A stretch of DNA of 64,000 nt from Shimia sp. CNT1-13L.2 (GTDB lineage: Bacteria; Pseudomonadota; Alphaproteobacteria; Rhodobacterales; Rhodobacteraceae), in assembly GCF_024331145.1 (NCBI RefSeq), contig NZ_JANDJO010000005.1:172709-236708 (forward strand), given 5' to 3'. A model generated the notes under the pieces. That model did not search any database, was not told the DNA's origin, and saw nothing but the letters and a program-made list of their open reading frames with translations. A program made the translations under genes and the position numbers. Below, piece by piece: positions 25,835-34,022 of the stretch (positions are counted from its first letter, which is position 1; each line of letters begins with the position of its first letter).

Positions 25835-26794
25835 ATGACACTGAACCTGCCTTCCCCCGACTCGCCCCTCAAGATCGGCACCCGTGGCTCTCCGCTGGCC
25901 CTCGCACAGGCCTACGAGACCCGCAGCCGCCTGATGGCCGCTTTCGACCTGCCCGAAGCCGCCTTCGAGATCGTCATCATCAAGACCACCGGTGACGATG
26001 CCGCGCTGATCGCCAAGGATCGCCCGCTCAAGGAACTGGGCGGCAAGGGCCTGTTCACCAAGGAGATCGAAGAAGACCTCCTGTCAGGTGCCATCGACAT
26101 CGCCGTTCACTCGATGAAGGATATGCCGGTCCTGCAACCCGAGGGTCTCCTGCTCGACACCTACCTGCCGCGCGAAGACACCCGCGATGCCTTTGTCTCG
26201 CCCAGCGTGAAAACCCTGGCAGACCTGCCCGAGGGCGCCGTCGTCGGCACCTCGTCCCTGCGCCGCCGCGCCCAGCTGCTGAACTACCGGCCAGACCTCA
26301 AGGTCGTCGAATTCCGCGGCAACGTGCAGACGCGCCTCAAGAAACTCGGTGACGGCGTGGCCGACTGTACCTTCCTCGCCATGGCTGGTCTCAACCGCCT
26401 TGGCATGAACGACGTGGCCTCCTCCGCCATTCAGCCCGAAGAAATGCTGCCCGCCGTGGCGCAAGGGGCCATCGGCATCGAACGCCGCGCCAACGACAGC
26501 CGCACCGCCGACATGCTCGCCGCCCTGCACGACACGGCCACCGGCCAGCGCCTCGCCGCCGAACGCGCCTTCTTGGCGGCACTGGACGGCTCCTGCGAAA
26601 CCCCGATCGCGGCCCTTGCCGAACTGGATGGCACCACCCTGCGCCTGCGCGGTGAAGTCCTGCGCCCCGACGGCTCCGAAAGCATCAGCGAAGACAAGAC
26701 CTGCGCCATCGAAGACGGTGCCGAACTTGGCCGCGAAATGGCGGCCAGCCTTCTGGCCAAGGCAGGCGAAGGTTTCTTCGACTGGCGCCAGTAA
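25835..26794 (+). CDS. hemC: Hydroxymethylbilane synthase (porphobilinogen deaminase)
   Basis: A 319-residue HemC that joins four porphobilinogens into hydroxymethylbilane. It starts near KIGTRGSPLALAQA, contains IKTTGD, KELGGKGLFTKEIE, AVHSMKDMP, GTSSLRRRAQL, FRGNVQTRLKKL and the dipyrromethane-cofactor cysteine Cys254 in LDGSCETPIAA. Start ATG 25835 chosen because the family begins just before KIGTRGS; no strong SD is visible, and ATG 25781 with GGCAGG is an alternative that would add 18 residues. Confidence 0.95.
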   Translation: MTLNLPSPDSPLKIGTRGSPLALAQAYETRSRLMAAFDLPEAAFEIVIIKTTGDDAALIAKDRPLKELGGKGLFTKEIEEDLLSGAIDIAVHSMKDMPVLQPEGLLLDTYLPREDTRDAFVSPSVKTLADLPEGAVVGTSSLRRRAQLLNYRPDLKVVEFRGNVQTRLKKLGDGVADCTFLAMAGLNRLGMNDVASSAIQPEEMLPAVAQGAIGIERRANDSRTADMLAALHDTATGQRLAAERAFLAALDGSCETPIAALAELDGTTLRLRGEVLRPDGSESISEDKTCAIEDGAELGREMAASLLAKAGEGFFDWRQ

Positions 26795-26820
26795 GTTTCC
26801 AATCTCGAAACAATTCACGA

Positions 26821-26845
26821 AAACGGCGGGGATTACCCGCCGTTT
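26821..26845 (+). terminator. Intrinsic terminator of hemC
   Basis: AAACGGCGGG-GATTA-CCCGCCGTTT, 10-bp stem, followed by CTCGTTTC, 27 bp after hemC. Confidence 0.75.
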
Positions 26846-26938
26846 CTCGTTTCAAGAACCCCATTTCGGCACGCTGCCTTCCCCATTTCCGCCATGTTCA
26901 CAACCCATGCTGGAAACATGGCGAATGGAGATAACCTT

Positions 26939-27499
26939 ATGAACGCAATGACGGGATCACTGGCAGTAACCGCGACCCCTACCCGAGTCAAAGTGCAGAA
27001 AGCCTATGCCTATACGGCGCGGGAAATGGATGGATACTTCCGCCACACCTCGCATAGCGAGGCGATCATTCGCTTTATAGGCATCGTGCTGATCCTCGGC
27101 GCCTTCATCCAGTGGCTTGTACCGGAAAACGCCGATGGCTTCCCGTCGCTGATGACCAAGACCGGGCTAGCCGTGGCCTTTTCGCTCATCGGGATCGCGA
27201 TCTACACCTCGGCCCTGCGCGGCTCGCGCCATGAACTGCGTCTCGACCCAAGCCGCCGCGACCTCACCCTCACCCGCCTTGATCGCCGCGACAATGTCCG
27301 CAGCAGCAAGAGCTTCCCGCTCACCCAGATCAAGAGCATCTACGTCAAGAAACCCGAAGTGCCCGGCGCACCTGCCCGCATGCAACTGCGCCTGATCAAC
27401 AGCAGCAACGAGATCACGGCGATCCGCGGCCCCTATGAAGAGGTCGAGATGATGCACCGCACCCTCTGCCGGCACATCCACATTCTTCAGAACAAGTAA
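26939..27499 (+). CDS. Uncharacterised two-TM membrane protein
   Basis: A 186-residue protein I do not recognise. It has two hydrophobic segments (about residues 43-60, IIRFIGIVLILGAFIQWLV, and 70-88, TGLAVAFSLIGIAIYTSAL), then a cytosolic C-terminal domain of about 95 residues rich in beta-type sequence (RHELRLDPSRRDLTLTRLDRR...SFPLTQIKSIYVKK) that recalls a small PH-like membrane domain. Start ATG 26939 with GGAG 9 nt upstream; ATG 26918 (MANGD) also possible. It sits alone between hemC and hemF, convergent with hemF, so context gives no function. Confidence 0.75.
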   Translation: MNAMTGSLAVTATPTRVKVQKAYAYTAREMDGYFRHTSHSEAIIRFIGIVLILGAFIQWLVPENADGFPSLMTKTGLAVAFSLIGIAIYTSALRGSRHELRLDPSRRDLTLTRLDRRDNVRSSKSFPLTQIKSIYVKKPEVPGAPARMQLRLINSSNEITAIRGPYEEVEMMHRTLCRHIHILQNK

Positions 27500-27517
27500 C
27501 TACGTGGGGGACTGCCC

Positions 27518-28411
27518 CTATACCCACTTCGCCATCGGCGGCAAGCTCATCAGAACCGCGTTGGCGTCATGCCCGGTCTCAAGCCCGAACTTGGTGCCAC
27601 GGTCATAAACAAGATTGTACTCGGCATAGAGACCACGGTGCACCAACTGCGCATCCTTCTCGGCATCGCCAAATCCATCCACCCGACGTTTCTCGACCAG
27701 CGGCACAAAGGCCGGCAGGAAGGCCTTGCCCACATCCTGGATAAAGGCGAAATCCGCCTCCCAGTCGCCGCTGTTGTGATCATCAAGGAAAATGCCCCCC
27801 ACACCCCGCGCACGGCCACGGTGCGGCACATAGAAATACTCGTCCGCCCATTCCTTGAGGCGCGGATAATGCGCCTCGTCGTGGCGATCACAATGCTCTT
27901 TCTGAACCGCGTGGAAATGCGCGGTATCCTCGTCATACTCCAGACAGGGGTTCAAATCAGACCCACCGCCGAACCACCACGCATGAGGTGTCCAGAACAT
28001 CCGCGTGTTCATGTGCACCGCCGGACAATGCGGGTTCTGCATATGCGCCACGAGGGAAATGCCACTGGCCCAGAACCGCGGATCGTCCTTCATGCCGGGA
28101 ATGCCCTTGCGCGCCGCCATCGCCGCCTGCGCCCGCTCTCCCAATTCGCCGTAAACGGTCGAGATGTTCACGCCGACCTTCTCGAACACGCGACCACCGC
28201 GCATCACCGACATCAATCCGCCACCAGCATCCGATCCGTCCGCACTGGCGCGTTTGGTTTCGCTCACGTCGAAACGGCCCGCGGCCTGATCGGCAAACGG
28301 CCCCTCGGCATGGCTGTCTTCCAGCCCCTCGAACGCCGCCACGATCTGATCGCGCAACTCGCGGAACCACGCCGACGCGCGTGCCTTCTGGCTTTCCATC
28401 TGATCGGTCAT
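27518..28411 (-). CDS. hemF: Coproporphyrinogen III oxidase, oxygen-dependent
   Basis: A 297-residue HemF that oxidatively decarboxylates two propionates of coproporphyrinogen III using O2. Family segments: GGGLMSVMRGGRVFEKVGVN, NPHCPAVHMNTRMF, WWFGGGSDLNPCLEY, GRARGVGGIFLDDHNSGDWEADFAF and EYNLVYDRGTKFGLETG. Start at ATG 28411 with AGGGAGA upstream. The genome also has the oxygen-independent hemN (47554), so this step can run with or without O2. The TTGACTGATCAA upstream has the wrong spacing for an FnrL site. Confidence 0.96.
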   Translation of the reverse strand: MTDQMESQKARASAWFRELRDQIVAAFEGLEDSHAEGPFADQAAGRFDVSETKRASADGSDAGGGLMSVMRGGRVFEKVGVNISTVYGELGERAQAAMAARKGIPGMKDDPRFWASGISLVAHMQNPHCPAVHMNTRMFWTPHAWWFGGGSDLNPCLEYDEDTAHFHAVQKEHCDRHDEAHYPRLKEWADEYFYVPHRGRARGVGGIFLDDHNSGDWEADFAFIQDVGKAFLPAFVPLVEKRRVDGFGDAEKDAQLVHRGLYAEYNLVYDRGTKFGLETGHDANAVLMSLPPMAKWV

Positions 28412-28487
28412 CCGGTCTCTCCCTGAACAGTCTTGACTGATCAACTATCAGGGCCGCCCCACAAGGGCCAGCGCCAGATCAACGCAT

Positions 28488-29288
28488 CTAGTGCGCCGGA
28501 GCAGGCACCGGATCAACAAGGGTGCGCCCACCGTCAACCGTCAGGATCTGTCCGGTCATGAACCCCGACCCTTCCGACGCAAGGTACTGCACCGCATCCG
28601 CCAACTCGCCCGGACCGGCAATCCGGCCCAAGGGCGTGTTATCCTCGATAAGATTGCGGTAATCGCGATTGTCCTTCAGCGTGCTCTGAAGGCTGGCCGA
28701 CATCACCGATCCAAACGCCACCGCGTTGACACGGATACGATGCGGCGCAAGCGCAACCGCAAGGGATCGGGTCATCTGGTCAAGCGCCGCCGTCGACACC
28801 GAATAGGCCAACAGGTTGGGGTGCGACCGGCGCGAGGCAATCGACGACAGGTTGATGATCGAGCCTGCCATGCCCTCTTCCTTGCCCTCGGCCTGCTTGA
28901 CCATCCGCTTGGCCACGTATTGCGACAGCCGCAAAGAGGTCATGAGGTTCTGATTCAGCATGGTGATCACTGACTCGTCCTCGGGATCAAGCGCATTGGA
29001 ATGCACCACCTGCCGACAGCCATTCACAAGAATATCGACCGTATCAAAGGCGTCGATCGTCGCCGACAACAGGTTCGCAATCGTCAGCTTTTCGCGAAGA
29101 TCCCCAGCAAAGTAGCGGATATTGCCCTCTTCACGGTTTTCGCCAACCTCTTCGATGAGACCGCTCTCATCCATGTCGGCAAACATCACGTTGGCCCCGT
29201 GATCCGCAAAGTGACGCGCCACGGCCAAACCAATGCCGTTTGCCGCTCCGGTAACAATCGCGGTCTTGCCTGCAATCGAAAAAGACAT
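28488..29288 (-). CDS. SDR-fold protein with altered active site
   Basis: A 266-residue SDR-like protein. The cofactor loop TGAANGIG (about 13-20), ADMDE and the serine of INLSSIAS are present, and the C-terminal substrate segment and TGQILTVDGGRTL are normal. However, the catalytic YxxxK reads Y162-S-V-S-T166 (AYSVSTAALDQ), with threonine for lysine, and the NNAG motif reads NGCRQ. It therefore may bind NAD(P) without normal dehydrogenase activity. Located between hemF and a methyltransferase gene in the same direction; 76 bp separates it from hemF. Confidence 0.85.
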   Translation of the reverse strand: MSFSIAGKTAIVTGAANGIGLAVARHFADHGANVMFADMDESGLIEEVGENREEGNIRYFAGDLREKLTIANLLSATIDAFDTVDILVNGCRQVVHSNALDPEDESVITMLNQNLMTSLRLSQYVAKRMVKQAEGKEEGMAGSIINLSSIASRRSHPNLLAYSVSTAALDQMTRSLAVALAPHRIRVNAVAFGSVMSASLQSTLKDNRDYRNLIEDNTPLGRIAGPGELADAVQYLASEGSGFMTGQILTVDGGRTLVDPVPAPAH

Positions 29289-29325
29289 CTGCGCCTCCGA
29301 TGATTCTGCGCGACCTTACGCGGTT

Positions 29326-30306
29326 TTACCGCCTCGCGCGAGACGGACGCGACGCATGAAGCACCTTGAAGCGACCATCGCCCGCAATTTCCTCGACCTG
29401 CCCAAAGGCCGCATTCAACGCGGTTTCATAGGGAAGATGACGGTTTGCCACCATCCACAACTGGCCGGACGGCGCAAGCATCCGCGCCGCGGCCTCGATA
29501 AAGGCCACGCCCAGCGCAGGTTCGGCCGACCGCCCGGTGTGGAACGGCGGGTTCATCACCACCGAATCCATCCGCGCCCGCGCCTCCCACCGGGTCACAT
29601 CCGCCCAGTGAAACGCGGCCCGCGCGTCCTCGACATTCTTTCGCGCGCAGTCCAGGGCCGCATGATCCGCTTCCACGAGGTAAAGCGTTTCGACACTCTC
29701 GCGGCTCAAGATGTCACGCGACAGGTATCCCCATCCGGCCCCAAGGTCCGCAACGTTGCGCCCCAGCTTGGCAGGCAGGGCCGCCGCCAGCATCTTCGAC
29801 GCCGGATCAATCCCGTCCGCCGAAAACACGCCCGCACGGGTCAGGAAACCATCCACCTCCTGCCACTCGGGCGCGACCCAATCGGCAAAATCGCCACCCG
29901 AGAACCAGAACAGCTTGCCATGCGCCTTGGCGACCACACCGGCCACCTCTGCACGCTTGCGGCACTCTTTCAGGATACTGTCCGACCCCTCCGTCTTCTG
30001 GCCGTCCACGATCACCACATCCGCACAGGCCACCGCCCGCGCGATCAGGTCATGCGCCTGTTTCTTGGCGCGCGGCAGGCAAACCAGCGCAGCCGCATAA
30101 TGACCGCTTTCGGCAACATCACAGGCATATCCCGCCCGCTCATAGGCCTCGTAGTCAGGCCGCAGGGGCTGAATCACCCGACACCGCTCGCGCGGCAGGG
30201 CCGAAAGGTCAAACCCCGCACGCGGGGCAAAAACTGCGATCTCCCCCGCCTCGGGCAGGGTCAGGCCATTGTCCTCAATGGCCAGGGTCAAACGGGAATG
30301 GGACAT
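29326..30306 (-). CDS. RsmC/RlmG-like SAM methyltransferase
   Basis: A 326-residue class I methyltransferase. The N-terminal half is a diverged domain; the C-terminal half has the SAM loop VADLGAGWGYLS (about 190-201), acidic LVEADHAAL, and the NPPFHTG motif typical of guanine-N2 RNA methyltransferases such as RsmC (16S rRNA G1207) and RlmG. It likely methylates rRNA in the cytoplasm; the exact site cannot be fixed from sequence. clpS lies 30 bp upstream on the same strand. Confidence 0.85.
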   Translation of the reverse strand: MSHSRLTLAIEDNGLTLPEAGEIAVFAPRAGFDLSALPRERCRVIQPLRPDYEAYERAGYACDVAESGHYAAALVCLPRAKKQAHDLIARAVACADVVIVDGQKTEGSDSILKECRKRAEVAGVVAKAHGKLFWFSGGDFADWVAPEWQEVDGFLTRAGVFSADGIDPASKMLAAALPAKLGRNVADLGAGWGYLSRDILSRESVETLYLVEADHAALDCARKNVEDARAAFHWADVTRWEARARMDSVVMNPPFHTGRSAEPALGVAFIEAAARMLAPSGQLWMVANRHLPYETALNAAFGQVEEIAGDGRFKVLHASRPSRARR

Positions 30307-30336
30307 TCAGAGGTCAGATAACCGGCGCGTCGCCGA

Positions 30337-30678
30337 TCATTCCTTTTCCATTGTGCATTGCAGCGGATGCTGATGACGACGGGCGAAATCCATCACCTGT
30401 GTCACCTTGGTTTCCGCGATTTCGTGGCTGAACACGCCAACAACCGCCACACCCTTCTTGTGTACGGTCAACATGATCTCGAACGCCTGCGCGTGGGTCA
30501 TGCCAAAGAACCGCTCAAGGATGTGAACCACGAATTCCATCGGGGTATAGTCATCGTTCAGCAAGAGAACCTTGTACAAAGGCGGACGCCGCGTGCGCGT
30601 ACGCGTCTGCAACGCGACGCCGAAATCGCCGTCGTCATCGCCGTTATCGGCGCTCATGTGCAAAGCATAATCGTGCAT
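30337..30678 (-). CDS. clpS: ATP-dependent Clp protease adaptor ClpS
   Basis: A 113-residue adaptor that delivers N-degron proteins to ClpAP. The core is [26 protein letters not shown], followed by [23 protein letters not shown], both canonical for binding of destabilising N-terminal residues and ClpA. The first 30 residues are an acidic, then basic, flexible extension. Start ATG 30678 used; ATG 30657 (MSADNG) is an alternative, neither with a strong SD. Confidence 0.94.
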   Translation of the reverse strand: MHDYALHMSADNGDDDGDFGVALQTRTRTRRPPLYKVLLLNDDYTPMEFVVHILERFFGMTHAQAFEIMLTVHKKGVAVVGVFSHEIAETKVTQVMDFARRHQHPLQCTMEKE

Positions 30679-30777
30679 GGGTATCCGCGTCTGGTTTAAG
30701 GGTGTCGCCTTAGCGGGTTTATATAACCTGTCTTAAGTTTTAGAAAAGAGCTTCAGGCCACGAAATCAAGGCGAAAC

Positions 30778-31479
30778 ATGTCCAGAACCCTCACCACTGT
30801 CGGTTTCGACGCCGATGACACCCTCTGGCACAACGAGCGATTCTTCCGCATCACCCAGGATCGCTTTGCCGAATTGCTGGCCGACTACACCCACAAGGAC
30901 CATCTCGAGGAACGCCTTCTCGAGGCCGAAAGGCGCAACATCGGCCACTACGGCTTTGGCATCAAGGGCTTCGTCCTGTCGATGATCGAAACCGCCATCG
31001 AGGTCACCGAGGAACAGGTTCCCGCCAGCGTTATCGCCGAACTCATGGCCGCCGGACGCGACATGCTGCAACATCCCATCGAACTCCTGCCGCACGCCCG
31101 CGAGGCCGTCGAAGCACTGGCCGGAAGCCACCGTATCGTGTTGATTACCAAAGGTGATCTTCTGGATCAGGAACGCAAACTGGCGCAATCCGGCCTTGGC
31201 GATCTCTTTGACGGGGTCGAAATTGTCTCCAACAAGACACCCGACATCTACCGCACGATCTTTGACCGCCACGGCGACGGCCCTGACCGCGCCATGATGG
31301 TCGGCAACTCCATGCGCTCCGACGTTGTCCCGGCAATCGAGGCCGGCGGCTGGGGCGTCTACGTCCCGCACGGTCTGGTCTGGGCCCTCGAACATGCCGA
31401 AGCCCCCAACGACGCGCCACGCTTTGCCGAACTGGAATCACTGGCCGGGCTTGCCGACCTCGTAAACGACATCGGCTGA
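30778..31479 (+). CDS. HAD-superfamily hydrolase (YjjG/phosphoglycolate phosphatase-like)
   Basis: A 233-residue HAD hydrolase. Motif I is F-D11-A-D13-D-T (nucleophile D11), motif II threonine in IVLITKGD, motif III lysine in VSNKTPD, motif IV VGNSMRSDVVPA. The helical cap between residues 20 and 90 indicates a C1-type phosphatase acting on a small phosphorylated metabolite or nucleotide. Divergent from clpS; a long gap precedes the next gene. Substrate unknown. Confidence 0.87.
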   Translation: MSRTLTTVGFDADDTLWHNERFFRITQDRFAELLADYTHKDHLEERLLEAERRNIGHYGFGIKGFVLSMIETAIEVTEEQVPASVIAELMAAGRDMLQHPIELLPHAREAVEALAGSHRIVLITKGDLLDQERKLAQSGLGDLFDGVEIVSNKTPDIYRTIFDRHGDGPDRAMMVGNSMRSDVVPAIEAGGWGVYVPHGLVWALEHAEAPNDAPRFAELESLAGLADLVNDIG

Positions 31480-31680
31480 CCTGCCTTATTCCCGCCACAT
31501 TCCCCCCACTCTAGTGGTCGCTCCGAAAAAATACCCCACATCTTGGTTGTTTTTCCGGTCACGCTGCCAAACCTGCTGAAAACAAAGGCTTTATCGAAAA
31601 GACACCCTGTGTTAGCCTGACGTCAAATAATAAGGCCGAACCGGAGAACCGGCGGCTTGAGGCAGAGAAGGCAGTTTATC

Positions 31681-33042
31681 GTGAAGGTTCGGCTCAGTTC
31701 GCCGGCTCGTTTCGGTGTCGTTGCGCTAGTGCTCCTGATGAGCCTGGCAACCGTCCCCTTATCGGCAATCGCAGCACCCTATGCCGCGATGGTCGTGGAT
31801 GCGCGCTCGGGCGAAGTCCTCCATTCCCGCAATGCCGACACCCGTCTGCACCCCGCCTCCCTGACCAAGATGATGACGCTCTACATCGCTTTTGAGGCGG
31901 TAAAAAACGGCGAAATCTCCCTTGATACCAAGGTCCGCATCTCCAAGAACGCCGCCGCGGAACCGCCTTCGAAACTGGGCCTGCGCTCCGGTCAGCGCAT
32001 TGCCCTGCGCTACCTGATCCGCGCCGCCGCCGTGAAATCCGCCAACGATGCCGCCACCGCCATCGGCGAGGCCATCTCCGGCTCCGAGGCCAAGTTCGCC
32101 CGCCGCATGAACCGCACCGCGCGGGCGCTCGGGATGACCAACACCACCTTCAAGAACGCCCACGGCCTGACCGAATCGGGCCACCTGTCTACCGCCCGCG
32201 ACATGACAACGCTCGGGCGGCACCTGCTCTATGACTATCCGCAGTATTACAACCTCTTCTCGCGCCGCTCGACCCATGCTGGCGTGAAGACCGTCAACAA
32301 CACCAACCGCCGCCTGCTGAACGCCTATCGCGGCGCCGACGGCATCAAGACCGGCTATACCCGCGCCGCGGGCTTCAACCTCGTGGCATCCGCCGAACGT
32401 GGCCGCGAACGGGTGATCGCCACCGTTTTCGGCGGTCGCTCCACCGCCTCGCGAAACGCCAAGGTGGCCGAACTCCTCGACCTCGGCTTCCGCCGCGCCC
32501 CCAGCCGGGTCGCCCTGCGCAAACCGAAACTGCCGACCTACGGCACCAGCGCGCCAGCGGGCAAAACCATCCGCGTCGCCACCGCCGTCAAGAAAAGCCT
32601 GCGTCCGCAGCTGCGCCCCAAAACCCTGTTCCGCACCGAGCCCGAGACGCCCGAAACACAGGATACGGTTGTCGCCAGCGCCAGCAGCATTGAGTTCGAC
32701 ATCCAGACCGCCCTCATCGAAGCCCAGGGCGACAAACCTGCCACCGCTCTCCCCGAGGAAGATATCGACACCCCGCAAGTCGTGACCCGCATCTCCACCT
32801 CCGGCGGACGCCACTGGGGCATCAACGTCGGTCGCTACGCCAGCCGCTACGCCGCCGAAAAAGTGCTCCTGAAAACCGCGCTCACCGAGATGAGCACGCT
32901 CGACGGCACCCTGCGCAAGGTGGTCAAGAATTCACGCGGCTACGAGGCCAACTTCGTCGGCATGACCCGCGAAACCGCCGACCTCGCCTGCCGCCGCCTT
33001 CAGGCCCGTCAGATCGCCTGTTTCACCATCGGCCCGTCCTGA
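31681..33042 (+). CDS. D-alanyl-D-alanine carboxypeptidase (PBP5/6 type) with SPOR-like C-terminus
   Basis: A 453-residue secreted serine peptidase that trims pentapeptide stems of peptidoglycan. Signal peptide at 1-32 ending SAIAA. Active-site motifs: S60-L-T-K, S120-A-N, K223-T-G in DGIKTGYT. After the peptidase domain a proline/basic linker leads to about 75 residues (WGINVGRYASRYAAEKVLLKTAL...CRRLQARQIACFTIGP) that look like a SPOR domain, which binds denuded septal glycan. Start GTG 31681 gives a clean signal peptide; TTG 31657 with upstream GGAG is possible. The 200-bp gap before it holds only a short CCACT-CT-AGTGG inverted repeat. Confidence 0.9.
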   Translation: MKVRLSSPARFGVVALVLLMSLATVPLSAIAAPYAAMVVDARSGEVLHSRNADTRLHPASLTKMMTLYIAFEAVKNGEISLDTKVRISKNAAAEPPSKLGLRSGQRIALRYLIRAAAVKSANDAATAIGEAISGSEAKFARRMNRTARALGMTNTTFKNAHGLTESGHLSTARDMTTLGRHLLYDYPQYYNLFSRRSTHAGVKTVNNTNRRLLNAYRGADGIKTGYTRAAGFNLVASAERGRERVIATVFGGRSTASRNAKVAELLDLGFRRAPSRVALRKPKLPTYGTSAPAGKTIRVATAVKKSLRPQLRPKTLFRTEPETPETQDTVVASASSIEFDIQTALIEAQGDKPATALPEEDIDTPQVVTRISTSGGRHWGINVGRYASRYAAEKVLLKTALTEMSTLDGTLRKVVKNSRGYEANFVGMTRETADLACRRLQARQIACFTIGPS

Positions 33043-33082
33043 TCGCTTGCCCCCGCCGCCCGTCTGAGACAAGACTGGCGAC

Positions 33083-33775
33083 ATGAGCAAAACGGTCATC
33101 CCCGCCCCCGCCCCGACGCTGCTGCCGGTCCACGGCAGCGACGCGCTGTTCCCTGTCCGCCGCATCTTCTGCGTGGGCCGCAACTACTCCGAACACGCCC
33201 GCGAGATGGGGCACGACCCGGACCGCGAGCCACCCTTCTTCTTCACCAAACCCGGCGATGCAGCCGTGCCCTCCGGCCTGACCCTGCCCTTCCCGCCCGC
33301 CACCGAAAACCTCCACCACGAGGCGGAACTGGTTGTCGCCATCGGCACCGGCGGCCGCGACATTGCGGCAAAAGACGCAGACCGCCACATCTGGGGCTAT
33401 GCCACCGGCAACGATCTCACCCGCCGCGACATGCAGGCCCGCGCCAAGGAGATGCGCCGCCCCTGGGACATGGCCAAGGGCTTTGACGCCTCCGCCATCA
33501 TCGGCCCGCTGCACCCGATCACCGAAACCGGACCACTGACCTCGGGCGCGATCACCGCCCATGTCGATGACGACCTGCGCCAGACCGGCGATCTCTCGGA
33601 AATGATCTGGCCCACCAGTGACGTGATCGCCTTCCTCTCACGCCTCGTCACCCTCGCCCCCGGCGACCTGATCATGACAGGCACCCCCGCAGGCGTCGGC
33701 CCCATCACCCCCGGCCAAACCTGCCGCGTCGAAATCGCGGGCCTCTCCCCCGCGACAGTCATCTTCAAGCCATAA
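33083..33775 (+). CDS. Fumarylacetoacetate hydrolase-family protein
   Basis: A 230-residue FAH-fold protein. It contains RIFCVGRNYSEHAREMG, PPFFFTKPGDA, the metal-binding triad pieces HHEAELVVAIG, YATGNDLTRRDMQ, WDMAKGFDASAIIGP and MTGTPAGVGP. Relatives act as fumarylpyruvate hydrolase, acylpyruvase or oxaloacetate decarboxylase/tautomerase. Position gives little guidance: it follows the carboxypeptidase by 40 bp and is convergent with ccoS. Specific activity not assigned. Confidence 0.88.
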   Translation: MSKTVIPAPAPTLLPVHGSDALFPVRRIFCVGRNYSEHAREMGHDPDREPPFFFTKPGDAAVPSGLTLPFPPATENLHHEAELVVAIGTGGRDIAAKDADRHIWGYATGNDLTRRDMQARAKEMRRPWDMAKGFDASAIIGPLHPITETGPLTSGAITAHVDDDLRQTGDLSEMIWPTSDVIAFLSRLVTLAPGDLIMTGTPAGVGPITPGQTCRVEIAGLSPATVIFKP

Positions 33776-33776
33776 G

Positions 33777-33802
33777 AAAAGGGCCGGTCACAAAACCAGC
33801 CC
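33777..33802 (-). terminator. Terminator of the ccoGHIS operon
   Basis: On the minus strand GGGCTGGT-TTTGTG-ACCGGCCC (one T-G wobble) is followed by TTTTCTTATGG. It lies about 58 bp after ccoS. Confidence 0.7.
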
Positions 33803-33803
33803 T

Positions 33804-33838
33804 GCTTCAATGCACACAGAAATACTCCCGCCGGAGGC
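33804..33838. repeat. Dispersed repeat, copy 1
   Basis: A 35-bp sequence beginning GCTTCAATGCAC and ending TACTCCCGCCGGAGGC, nearly identical to 49850-49883. Both copies lie between the ends of convergent genes. Confidence 0.7.
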
Positions 33839-33860
33839 ATCCCGCCCCCGCGGCCATTCC

Positions 33861-34019
33861 TCACGGTTTCGGGCGGTCGTCCCACTCGCCGCTCAGGATA
33901 CGCTGCGCATCCCCTTCCGGGTCTTCATACTGGTCCGACCGCACCGTGTAGAGAAAGGCCAGAAGGCCCACGCCCCCAAGTATTAGCGAGATCGGGATCA
34001 GATAGGACAGCACAGACAT
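33861..34019 (-). CDS. ccoS: Cbb3-type cytochrome oxidase assembly protein CcoS
   Basis: A 52-residue single-TM protein, too short for most gene callers. It opens MSVLSYLIPISLILGGVGLL, continues AFLYTVRSDQYEDPEGDAQR and ends EWDDRPKP. This is the CcoS/FixS pattern: one N-terminal helix followed by a D/E-rich tail with QYEDPEGDA. CcoS is needed for maturation of the cbb3 oxidase catalytic subunit, with the CcoI copper ATPase. It starts 3 bp after the ccoI stop, in the same operon. Confidence 0.93.
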   Translation of the reverse strand: MSVLSYLIPISLILGGVGLLAFLYTVRSDQYEDPEGDAQRILSGEWDDRPKP

Positions 34020-34022
34020 GGA

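Noticed and set aside
28427-28438. TTGACTGATCAA upstream of hemF as a possible FnrL site
   Set aside because: The half-sites TTGA/TCAA are separated by 4 instead of 6 bases, so the spacing does not fit FNR.
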